Below, one piece after another: positions 1 to 7,644 of a DNA stretch of 16,570 nucleotides. Source of the DNA: Blastocladiella britannica. Taxonomy: Eukaryota; Blastocladiomycota; Blastocladiomycetes; Blastocladiales; Blastocladiaceae. The position numbers were made by a program, and so were the translations under genes. The notes under the pieces are model-generated. The model saw only the letters and a list, made by a program, of their open reading frames with translations, was not told the origin of the DNA and did no database searches. Within the stretch, counting starts at the first letter, position 1, and each line of letters starts with the position of its first letter. The stretch spans positions 1 to 16,570 of the forward strand of contig MU624942.1 of the NCBI GenBank assembly GCA_025349905.2, written 5' to 3'.

Positions 1-664
1 TGTAGGAATCGCCGTCGTGTGTCCTCGCATCGCTGTGCTCGTCTTGCATCTTTTTCTTTTTGCTGCGCATCGACTTGGCCCCAGGAAAATGTCATGCCGG
101 ATTTCCATTTGAGCGTGCTTTGCTCGCGATCGGCTGAAGCGTGCAGGAACCTGCAGCATTTCATTCGAGTGATGCGCGAACACGAGCGAAAGAAAGCTTA
201 GTAATTTTTGCAGCGGACCCAGCGCTGTGCCGGTGAGCCGGAAGACGAAGCGCCAATGCGCTAATGCGCTGATGCGCTGCGATCAACCGAAAAAAGTGTC
301 CGGAAATATCAAGGACCCATTTTGCTCCAAAAAGTCAACTGACTAAATTCCGTTGTCAATTTGTTCGCAGCAAATGAATCTATGCTTTTGTTGCTGCCGC
401 CAGTGCTGGCCTTGGCGCGAGTGGCCGCACATTAAGCTTGGCCCGCAGATCCGCGGGATTGCCTGCTGGGCATCGCCTTTGGTCAAATACTGGAATGGGA
501 ACGGGTCCACGGCGGGGATCGAGGACTTCGACTTGAGAGTGGGATTTATGGACGATCCTTACCCAGACAGGCCACACTGTGCGCATACATTTACGAATTG
601 TATTGATTGACCAAAAAAAAAAAAGAGCAACACGGTTAACAATGGGAAAAGGAAAACAGCTTTT
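1..664. other. Left-edge region with no assignable gene
   Basis: I recognise no protein family here on either strand. Two weak coding possibilities exist. On the minus strand a frame is open from an ATG at 162-164 to the left edge (about 54 codons, starting MKCC), which could be the 5' end of a gene lying outside the window. On the plus strand an 85-codon frame at 353-610 has an unusual Cys/Trp-rich composition and no recognisable motif. A/T runs at 603-625 follow the CorA stop codon and probably belong to its 3' untranslated region. The stretch also holds three copies of an 8-bp tandem repeat. It may be a promoter region between two minus-strand genes. Confidence 0.4.
255..278. repeat. Three tandem copies of an 8-bp unit
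   Basis: The unit AATGCGCT occurs at 255-262 and 263-270, followed by GATGCGCT at 271-278, so three head-to-tail copies differ by one base. It lies about 90 bp upstream, in the sense of the minus strand, of the possible start codon at 162-164. It could be a clustered protein-binding site or simple slippage. Confidence 0.6.
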
Positions 665-2899
665 TCAGAAAAAGTTGCGCTTGCGCAAGTACCACAGGGT
701 GAGCAGCAAGATGGTGACGCAAACGCTCCAAAAGATCGGGTAGCTGTACTCATAGTGCAGCTCGGGCAACGTGTCAAAGTTCATGCCGTAGACCCCCGCC
801 AAGAACGTGATGGGCAAAAACACCACCGACGCGACCGTGAGCACCTTCATGTTTTCGTTGGTCTGGTAGCTGATGCAGTTGAAGGTCAGGTCCGAGAGCG
901 ATTGCGCCCATGCTTGCAAGGTCGCGATGGTGTCGATCAGCGTATCAATGTGGTCCTATATATCCATTTTGTTAGCACAGCCCGCCGGCTTGGAAAAAGA
1001 AGAAAGTAATACCTGAACGTCGCACAAGTACGTTTTGGTCTGAGGAGAGATGCGCTCAGTTGACGACATCATATTGGCTCCCGTCTGCGAGACAGTGGCA
1101 CTGGACATGGACTGGGAGCGGGCGTGCGACAGGTGGACCGTGTTGCGCAGTGAGCGAATCAGCGCTTGGACTGGAACCAAGCGCTGTTTGAGTTCGATCA
1201 GATCGGCAAAGGTCGAGTGCAAGTCTGATTGAAAGGAGCATGAATATTCCAGTTGCCCACCTCCAAAAGAAAAGAAAGAGCGTACAGCGAATCATGTCAA
1301 TCTTGGGCTGATCAAAGACAATGGCCTCCAGCTGCTCAAACTGCTCCGCATACGCATCCGTAATGGGGAGGTAGTGGTCTAAGGAGCTCAGCAATGGGTT
1401 AGTTTTTTTATTTGACAGAAATCACATTAATCAACATACCAACAATCGAGTCAATGATCGCATTCAACAAAAAGGACGCATCGGGCTGAGACCGCAACGT
1501 AGTGCGCGAGTTCATGAGCCGGGCCACGATCGGATCCGTGATAAAGCTCGCATCGTGATGGGTCATGGACACGACGGTGCCATTGTCCATGAGGAAGAGA
1601 GAGCACTTTAGAAAAAAAAAAAAAAAGAGTGAAGAACGCTGATCCAGCAATAATCGAAATTAGTACATACGTTGTCAGCCTCGACATCCACCAGCTGCCA
1701 CTCGGCCGAAGCGTCAGCCTTGCGCTGCTTGAGCAGGCGCCGGCGCGCAGGCTCGCAGCTTGCGTCCTGCTCGGCGACATCTGCGGTCCGTCCAAAGTGA
1801 CTCGACAGACGGCAGACGAGCAGCGACACGTACAAATGGTTAGGGAAGTTGTCCACTTTGACGCGCTGGGGAATGTGCATGGCGTCCTCAATACTCAGCG
1901 GGTGCAGGCCTTTTTTTTGGATCCATTCACGTTAGTTTTGCCTGAGTGTCAGTGTCCAAAACATAAGTACAGACCAAAGGTCGACGACAGAGTCTTGATC
2001 ACGTCCCAGCTGACGCCGTCGACGTGCACCCAGCGCACGGCGCAGTTAGTCGACCGCTCCTCCACGATCGCGGCGCATAGCGCGTCATTGTCGAGCGACC
2101 CGCGCACCGCGACCTTCTCGGCATCGTACTCGACCACCATGCCCGTGACTTTGGCCGACAACCGCTCGCCAAAGTACCGGTCGACGCTCTCGCTGTCCAC
2201 GTCCACACCGGGAGCAGCCCCCGGAATCCGAGGCAGCGCCGGCGCGTGCATGATCAAGTGCGACCGGGCATCGGCGACCGAACCCATCGAGAACGAGTTC
2301 TGGTGCGATCCACGGCGCATGCCCAGGCTGCCGCTGCTACCTCCACCACCAGTAAGTGGCGCGCGCAACTTCGACGTGCTGGAGACGGCTTCGCGCAGGC
2401 GAGTCCATCCCAGGCGCGACCGAGGCGGCGGCGGCGCGTGGCCGTCCGCGTCAAAGTAGTCGTTGTCCTCCTCCTCGAGCCGGTTCGCTGGCGACGGATC
2501 CACTGCTCCCCTGTGCACAGCGCTCGCAGCGGCCGAGGCGTGCGATCCTGACGCCGACACGCGGCGGAACAGCGATGCCGGGCGGGCGGCGCGCGACGGC
2601 GACAGCCGCGACGTGGAGGAGGCAGATGCGGCGTCGTCGCCTTTGTTTACACTCTTGTGAATGCTCGAGAGCGGGCTGGCGGGAATCGGCACCGCGTGAT
2701 GGTCGACCAAATGGCTGTGATAGCTGTGGTGGGTGAGGATGGCTGGGGGCGGTGGCGCTGTGTGGCCGTGGGGGGCGACTTCCAAGATGTTGTCCGTGGC
2801 GATGTCCATGGCGTTATACGAAGCAGAGAGGGCGGCATCGGCGACCAGCGCCTCGGCCGACTGGCCTGCGACGGGGGGTGCATAGTTACGGTCTGCCAT
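665..2899 (-). CDS. CorA-type magnesium transporter, 6 exons
   Basis: Predicted CorA/ALR/MNR2-family Mg2+ channel of 641 aa. Exons (minus strand) are 1975-2899, 1671-1909, 1440-1605, 1286-1378, 1013-1224 and 665-955; introns are 57-65 bp, GT-AG, and all phases close. Residues 1 to about 245 are low-complexity, rich in Ser, Ala, Pro and His, and probably disordered and cytosolic. The conserved core follows: an RWVHVDGVSWDVI segment, a GLHPLSIEDAMHIPQRVKVD segment, and DHYLPITDAY leading into the long stalk helix. The first membrane segment (about 583-600) ends in the diagnostic YGMNF at 601-605, then an acidic loop with PELH and a second membrane segment (about 617-635). The basic tail RKRNFF ends the protein. 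Both termini should be cytosolic, and the family is pentameric. Plasma membrane versus vacuole cannot be decided. The start at 2899 is the first ATG after an AT-rich leader, 74 bp from bL21m. Confidence 0.93.
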
Positions 2900-2973
2900 A
2901 TTGGATCCAGTGGGAATTTTTCCAGTAATTATTGATAATTAATTCGCGAAAGGGAACGCGTGGTTGTCAACAT

Positions 2974-3519
2974 TCACAACGGAGATGGTGCCTCAGCAAC
3001 AGTAACAACCCCAACCTCGGTCACCCGCAAGCTCGTCAAGTGCTGGCGGTGCCCGTACGTGCGCTTGTACCCCTTCCGGCGCTTGGTCTTGACCGTCTGC
3101 CGCTTATCCGACAGCCAGTGCTCAATCACCACCGCTTTAACCGACGCCAGTCCGGGTGCCACGTAAGGCGCGCCGCGCAGAGAGATCTCGCGCGACCCAA
3201 TCTCGCGCACCTTGTCTAGCGCCAGCTCCGCGCCCAGCGGCACGCCCTTGAGCTTGGGGATCGTCAGCAGGTCGCCGCGCGTCACGTGGTACGGCCGGCC
3301 TTTCACCTCCAGCAGCGCGTACAGCGGTGACGTGGTGGCTGCCAGGTGGGCCACGTACGGCGACGGGGTGCTTTCAGTTTCCGTTGCGTTGGTGTTGTTG
3401 TTGGTCGTCGCAGTTTCGGAGTTGGCGGCGGTAGCGGCGGCAGCTGCGGTGGCCATAGACCGTGCCATGAATGGAGAGGCCGTCCGTGCGAGTGCCGAGG
3501 CGAGGGCGACACGAAGCAT
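2974..3519 (-). CDS. Mitochondrial large-subunit ribosomal protein bL21m
   Basis: Single-exon, 181-aa protein of the bacterial L21 family, a component of the mitochondrial 54S subunit (MRPL49 in yeast nomenclature, MRPL21 in animals). The first 22 residues contain Arg and no acidic residue, fitting a mitochondrial presequence. An Ala/Asn/Thr-rich linker follows to about residue 53. The L21 domain spans about 66-170. It starts YALLEVKGRPYHVTRGDLL, has the central VIEHW strand, and ends with the rRNA-binding basic stretch KTKRRKGYKRTYGHRQH (144-160) followed by LTSLRVTEV. The start codon is preceded by an A/T-rich leader. The gene runs in the same direction as the CorA gene, with 74 bp between its stop and the CorA start. 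The 205-bp space on its 5' side (3520-3724) shows no further gene. No introns, unlike most neighbours. Confidence 0.95.
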   Translation of the reverse strand: MLRVALASALARTASPFMARSMATAAAAATAANSETATTNNNTNATETESTPSPYVAHLAATTSPLYALLEVKGRPYHVTRGDLLTIPKLKGVPLGAELALDKVREIGSREISLRGAPYVAPGLASVKAVVIEHWLSDKRQTVKTKRRKGYKRTYGHRQHLTSLRVTEVGVVTVAEAPSPL

Positions 3520-3724
3520 TTTTTTGATTTGATTTTTTATAAAAAAAATTGAATGGAAAAGACTCGGTCATTACAGCATTTCCCCTCGATCCTCGCTTGA
3601 TCCCACCACCAACGATGATGATTTTCATCGAGGTACACCCTCTACCACAGCGTATCGCCCTGCTTTTCAGGCGCGAATTCCCTCCAAACCACGGATCGTA
3701 TTTCAGGGGGAAGAATCTGATAAA

Positions 3725-5718
3725 TTACGCCTTCATGATCTCTCGAATCGCCAGCTGCGCATCGAGCATGGCGTGGAATGCGCGGTGCTTTTTCTCAAAC
3801 AGCGACACGAGCGCTGGGTCTTTGGTTGGAGTTACCTCGTCTCCGGACTGGCACAGACTGGACATGGCATCCTATTGACATCAACACTTCGTCAGATCCA
3901 AAAAAAACATACTGTAAGGGACTGGAAGACGCCAGGCGCCGCGGCCGCGCCGAGCACCGCGGCTCCAAACACAACCGCGGTGTCAGGCTCGGCCGCCACG
4001 CCCACCGGCACGCCCACTGCGTCGGCCATGATCCGCACTGCCAACGAGTTATTAACCAGCCCACCCGACATGCAGATCCGCTGGATTCGGAACCCAGATT
4101 CGTTGGCTACTGCAATGATATGCCGCGTTTGCAGTGCCAGCGCATGCAGAGCCGCCAGGTACACGATAGCGAGTGATTCCGAGGACGCGTCTAGCGATAG
4201 GCCAACCACACCGCCGCGTAAGGTCGGGTCCGAGAGCGGCGACCGGTTGCCGTGAAAGTCGGGGTACACGTGCATGTCCCGCGCCAGTTCGTCTATTTTA
4301 TGTTTTGTCAGGATCCACAAGATTCACCATCAAAAAAAATGAAATGGATATATACCAAGCTGGCAACCGCGATCGATCGCCAGTTGTTCGAGCTGAGCGT
4401 TCAGTTCGGCGTACACTGTGCGTTGACGGGACTCGGCCAATGCACGCACTGTCGTCGCAGCAGGGTGCATGGCAATCAAGTGATCCACCTGTTACATTTT
4501 CCTTAAGAAAATTTAAGCCGAATAAAATGAGAAAACATAGGAAACGCACCATCTTGCCCGCGGCACTTTGGCCACCTTCCATGGCAAATGTGCCCGGAAG
4601 CAGGACGCCTTCATAGGGGCCCCATACACCCGGCACGAACACGGGAGCATTTGCAGGTGAAATGGCAATGTGGCATGCCGAAGTACCGGCAATCAAGGCC
4701 AGGTTATTGGCGATCGGGCTCGTCGGGTGCGAAATGGTTGCTATTTTTTCATTGGAATCAGTTACAGTGCGCGTAAAAAAGGACCAAAAGTACCGAGTGC
4801 GCCAGCGTATGCATCAATCATGGAAACGCCAACGGCAACTGCCTCGTGTAAACCAAGCTCACGAGCGCTCGCCGCCGTCAAATGACCAACGGTCCCACCC
4901 ACTTGCCGGGCAGCACCTTCGGGTCCCAGAAGCCGCGCATTGATCCCCGACAACCCAATCGACTCGAGGAAATCGGCCTGAAACCCCGGCTCCCGGCCCA
5001 TGCTCTGCGCGAGCGCAGTCGGCAAGTACGTCCACTTGCACGCCAGCGAGCACTCGGAGCGTGCGAGCGAGCCCGATGCGCGCCACGTCAGGTAATCGGG
5101 TAGGTCAAACCAGTGGGCGGCCTGATCAAACGAAGACGGCATGTTTCCGGATACCCACAGCAATTTCGGGATTTCCATTTCAATCGACAGCGCGCCGCCA
5201 CTGACTTTTAGTACCGGGTGGCCCATTGCATTGATGTCGGTGGTCTCCTTTGCCGCGCGGTGGTCCATCCACATGATGACATTCCATTTGGTATCGCCCG
5301 AAACTGAGAGCGAGACCGGTGTATAGTCGCCGTCTAGAGCTACGAGAGAGCAGGTCGCATCGAACCCGATCCCTGCAACAAGCAGCGGGTCAATCGCGGC
5401 GGCGGCGATGGCGGCCTTTACTTTACAATTGAGTGTGTTGTCATGTAAAAAACCCATTTGAAAAGCATACCTTGACTGACGCGCAACATTGGCGCCAAAT
5501 GTCGTCCGTGGACTGCTCGTAATAGTCTGGGCGTGGGTGGTGGATTTCAATGGCTGCGTCCGCGGCACCGAGGACACTGTTACATGCTGGGATATTCAGT
5601 GGGACGCGTCGTTTTGGGTGCAAAATAAAATGAAGATAGGGAACCGCCCAGCTCGATCAATGACAATGGCGCGGGCAGACGAAGTGCCAACATCAACGCC
5701 GATAAAGTAGAATGCCAT
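3725..5718 (-). CDS. FGGY-family pentulose kinase (D-ribulokinase-like), 7 exons
   Basis: Predicted ATP-dependent carbohydrate kinase of 550 aa, the usual length of the FGGY pentulose-kinase group (human FGGY, yeast YDR109C); the substrate is probably D-ribulose or a related pentulose. Exons (minus strand): 5645-5718, 5471-5576, 4794-5415, 4550-4740, 4356-4488, 3913-4292, 3725-3871. Visible motifs are N-terminal phosphate-binding GVDVGTSSAR, VAGIGFDATC (73-82), WMDHRA (109-114), SMIDAYAG with D261 as the likely catalytic base, LALIAGTSACH, VWGPYEGVLLPG, PDFHGNRSPL (386-395) and MSGGLVNN near the ATP site (450-457). Intron 1 has two competing acceptors. The second (AACAG before TGTCC) keeps frame and restores an Arg codon followed by VLGAADAAIEIHHPRPDYYEQS; the first runs into a stop. 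The 41-bp intron 6 is the shortest in the window. Transcribed divergently from the ITPase gene. Confidence 0.93.
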
Positions 5719-5770
5719 TTTTGACTTTATAGATTCTCTTTGCAACTGCGACTCAAGAGAGAATCACATA
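5719..5770. promoter_or_regulatory. 52-bp head-to-head promoter with 8-bp dyad
   Basis: Only 52 bp separate the start codons of the FGGY kinase (minus) and the ITPase (plus), so both promoters and 5' leaders must lie here or extend into the neighbouring coding exon. An exact inverted repeat is present: GATTCTCT at 5732-5739 and AGAGAATC at 5758-5765, with an 18-bp gap. Each direction therefore reads GATTCTCT upstream or in its leader. A TATA-like TTTATAG is at 5726-5732. Shared control of the two genes is inference. Confidence 0.6.
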
Positions 5771-6596
5771 ATGTCTGCTCCTCCAATCGCGTATGTAACG
5801 GGCAACCAGGCAAAGCTACGGGAGGTCCGTCGGATCCTGGGAGCTACGACGGCGCTCGAGCTTGAGGCGATCGACGTGGACTGTACGTGTATCCTCATTT
5901 TTTGTAAGTCCGAATCAGAATATATTCAATTTGTGACCGACAGTGCCAGAGTACCAAGGAACCAGTGACACGGTGACGCGTGAAAAGTGCAAGCTCGCGG
6001 CCTCTATTGCATGTTGATTCATCGTCTTGATCCCCAGAGGTTTACCTGAGTGTACTTATTCTCCCCTCCTCCCCAGCTCGGTCGCCCGGTCTTGATTGAG
6101 GATACAAGCCTAGGATTCAATGCCTTGAATGGTCTGCCGGGGCCGTACATGTATGACTACTTTTCGGAAGGAAAGGTGTTGATCTGACTCACACCAACAA
6201 AATGACACAGTAAATGGTTTTCCAAGTCACTGGGCGACGAGGGGCTCGTGAAAATGCTCGAGGGATTTCACGATAAGTCGGCGTTTGCGCTGTGCACGTA
6301 CGCGTACTCTGCCGGCCCCGATCAAGAGCCCATCTTGTTCCATGGCCGGACCAATGTGCGTCTTTCTTGATCGGTTGTTTGCAAAGGATGCGTGGCTGAA
6401 AGGATGGAAACTGTAACAGGGAACGATTGTCGCGCCGCGCGGTAACAACGGGTTTGCATGGAATGCGATCTTTCAGCCGGAGGGATCCGACAAGACGTAT
6501 GCGGAGATGACGGACGATGAAAAGAATGCCGTCTCGCATCGGGGTCGTGGGCTCGCGTTGCTTGTGGAGCACTTTGGCGGTGGCTCCAAGGCCTGA
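5771..6596 (+). CDS. Inosine/xanthosine triphosphate pyrophosphatase (HAM1/ITPA), 5 exons
   Basis: House-cleaning enzyme that hydrolyses ITP, dITP and XTP to monophosphate and pyrophosphate, keeping deaminated purines out of DNA and RNA. The model is 190 aa (human ITPA is 194). Exons: 5771-5882, 5944-6008, 6077-6150, 6211-6355, 6420-6596. Motifs: substrate-loop [12 protein letters not shown] (8-19), [42 protein letters not shown] with the metal-binding E67/D68, [40 protein letters not shown]. Intron 2 appears to use a GC donor (GCATGT): the nearby GT would break the frame, whereas GC joins KLAASI to [10 protein letters not shown] in phase. The usual F-G-W-D motif near residue 146 reads F-A-W-N here. 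The last exon ends 38 bp before the ankyrin gene start. Cytosolic; no targeting signal seen. Confidence 0.94.
6009..6076 (+). other. Probable GC-AG intron in the ITPase gene
   Basis: Donor GCATGT, acceptor CCCCAG, 68 bp, phase 0. The donor is the consensus GTATGT with T to C at position +2. The only GT nearby, at 6012, leaves one extra base and breaks the reading frame before the conserved LIEDTSLGF block. Reading through meets a TGA at once. cDNA reads over this junction would settle it. Confidence 0.75.
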
Positions 6597-6600
6597 AGCT

Positions 6601-6614
6601 GTCGTCTCTTTCAA
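6601..6614 (+). promoter_or_regulatory. 14-bp motif upstream of the ankyrin gene (copy 1)
   Basis: GTCGTCTCTTTCAA, beginning 4 bp after the ITPase stop codon and ending exactly 20 bp before the ankyrin-gene ATG. The same 14 bases recur at 7611-7624 with the same 20-bp spacing before the next gene. A pyrimidine-rich block ending in TCAA followed by an A-rich leader resembles an initiator (transcription start) element; this function is inference. Confidence 0.6.
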
Positions 6615-6634
6615 CAATACAAAAACATATAATC

Positions 6635-7610
6635 ATGGGCCAGCCAACACCATCTGCACCGAATCCGAACAGCGCCAACAATATTTGGATCGCATGTGCC
6701 GACGGCGACCTCAGCACTGTCAAGGTCTGTTTATACTGTTTATATGGGCAATCTCAATGAAAAAGACTAATTGATGGACGATAACGCAGGGCATGGTCGA
6801 ATCGGGCCAGTACGCGCCCAATGCGCAGGACGAGAACGGTTACTCGCCATTGCACGCGGCCGCTAGTGTACGTTTTCTGTAAGCTTATTGTAATAATGGA
6901 ACTGACTAGGTCATTTTCTGTCATAAGTACGACCACATGGCCCTGGTGGACTACTTGCTCGGCAAGGACGCGTCACTCGTGCACCTTGTGGACGAGGACG
7001 GCGGCATGCACACTCCATTTCTTCATTGATTCCAAATACTGACTTGCAAAATATAAACAGACACTCCACTGCATGCAGTCGAGTCCGAGGTCATGGCCCG
7101 ACGCTTGATTGAAGCCGGTGCGGTTGTGGATGCCAAGAATAGCGAGGACCAGACGGTACGTTCCCTAAAGAATGCAGAGTCTCAGTGTAATTTAAACTGA
7201 AAAAAATACAGCCGTTGGAGGTGGCATTCGACGATGACCGCGCGGAAGTGGTCGCGTACTTGATGGCGCAGTACGAGGAGCGCGGAATTGCTCTCCCCGA
7301 GTCGGTGCTGATGGAGCAAGCGGCGCGCGACGACCCTGCCGACCTGCAGTACACGCTGGCCGACAGTGAAGAAGACGGGGAGGAAGAGACAAGAGAGCTG
7401 GATGCGGCACAGCAGGAGGCGGTGGGCCGGATCGAGCGGGCGTTGCAGCGGACGGACTTGGAGGACGGCGAGGCCGGCGATGCGGAACTGCGCGAGGCAG
7501 TGGCCGAGCTGGTGGTGGCGGGAGTGCGCAAGGGTGCTGCATCAGCGTCGTCTTCGTCGTCGACAGAGCCGCCATCGTCGTCGTCGTCGTTGCCGCCGCC
7601 GCGTCGCTAA
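6635..7610 (+). CDS. Small ankyrin-repeat protein with acidic C-terminal half, 5 exons
   Basis: Predicted 245-aa ankyrin protein. Exons: 6635-6724, 6790-6867, 6928-7003, 7061-7155, 7212-7610. Residues 16-30 (NIWIACADGDLSTVK) start the first repeat. ENGYSPLHAAAS (45-56), DEDGDTPLHAV (78-88) and SEDQTPLEVA (109-118) give three clear TPLH-type turns, so about four repeats cover residues 16-130. The rest is Glu/Asp/Ala-rich, mostly helical, then a Ser/Pro-rich tail ending in SSSSSLPPPRR. The layout resembles small fungal ankyrin proteins of uncertain role, and I cannot name a partner. Intron 3 seems to start with GC (GCATGC): this yields DEDGDTPLH, and no GT donor restores it. The gene lies 38 bp after the ITPase stop and its own stop abuts the second copy of the 14-bp motif. 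Confidence 0.88.
7004..7060 (+). other. Probable GC-AG intron in the ankyrin gene
   Basis: Donor GCATGC, acceptor AAACAG, 57 bp, phase 1. Joining G (7003) to AC (7061-7062) makes the Asp of the canonical DGDTPLH ankyrin turn. Unspliced reading runs into a TGA at about 7027. No GT donor gives the same junction. Confidence 0.75.
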
Positions 7611-7624
7611 GTCGTCTCTTTCAA
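7611..7624 (+). promoter_or_regulatory. 14-bp motif upstream of the F-box-like gene (copy 2)
   Basis: Identical to the copy at 6601-6614. It begins at the base immediately after the ankyrin stop codon and ends 20 bp before the ATG at 7645; the gap is an A-run leader. It supports 7645 as the true start of the next gene, although that frame is open further upstream into the ankyrin coding region. Confidence 0.6.
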
Positions 7625-7644
7625 ATTGGCAAAAAAAAAAATAC

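Noticed and set aside
233..370. Possible plus-strand intron with donor GTGAGC and acceptor TTCGCAG
   Set aside because: The signals look plausible, but 138 bp is much longer than every other intron here, and neither flanking exon encodes a recognisable protein.
353..610. 85-codon plus-strand frame near the left edge
   Set aside because: No known motif; it converges on the CorA 3' end and has an odd composition. Kept only as part of the region description.
6597..7644. Bacterial-style operon or polycistronic unit for ITPase, ankyrin and F-box-like genes
   Set aside because: Genes are closely spaced but contain spliceosomal introns and each has its own upstream motif. Independent transcription with overlapping ends is simpler; no ribosome-binding sites are seen.
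7366..7644. Upstream extension of the F-box-like protein by 93 codons
   Set aside because: It would overlap the acidic tail of the ankyrin protein in another frame, is Arg/Trp-rich unlike the rest, and lies upstream of the 14-bp motif and A-rich leader.
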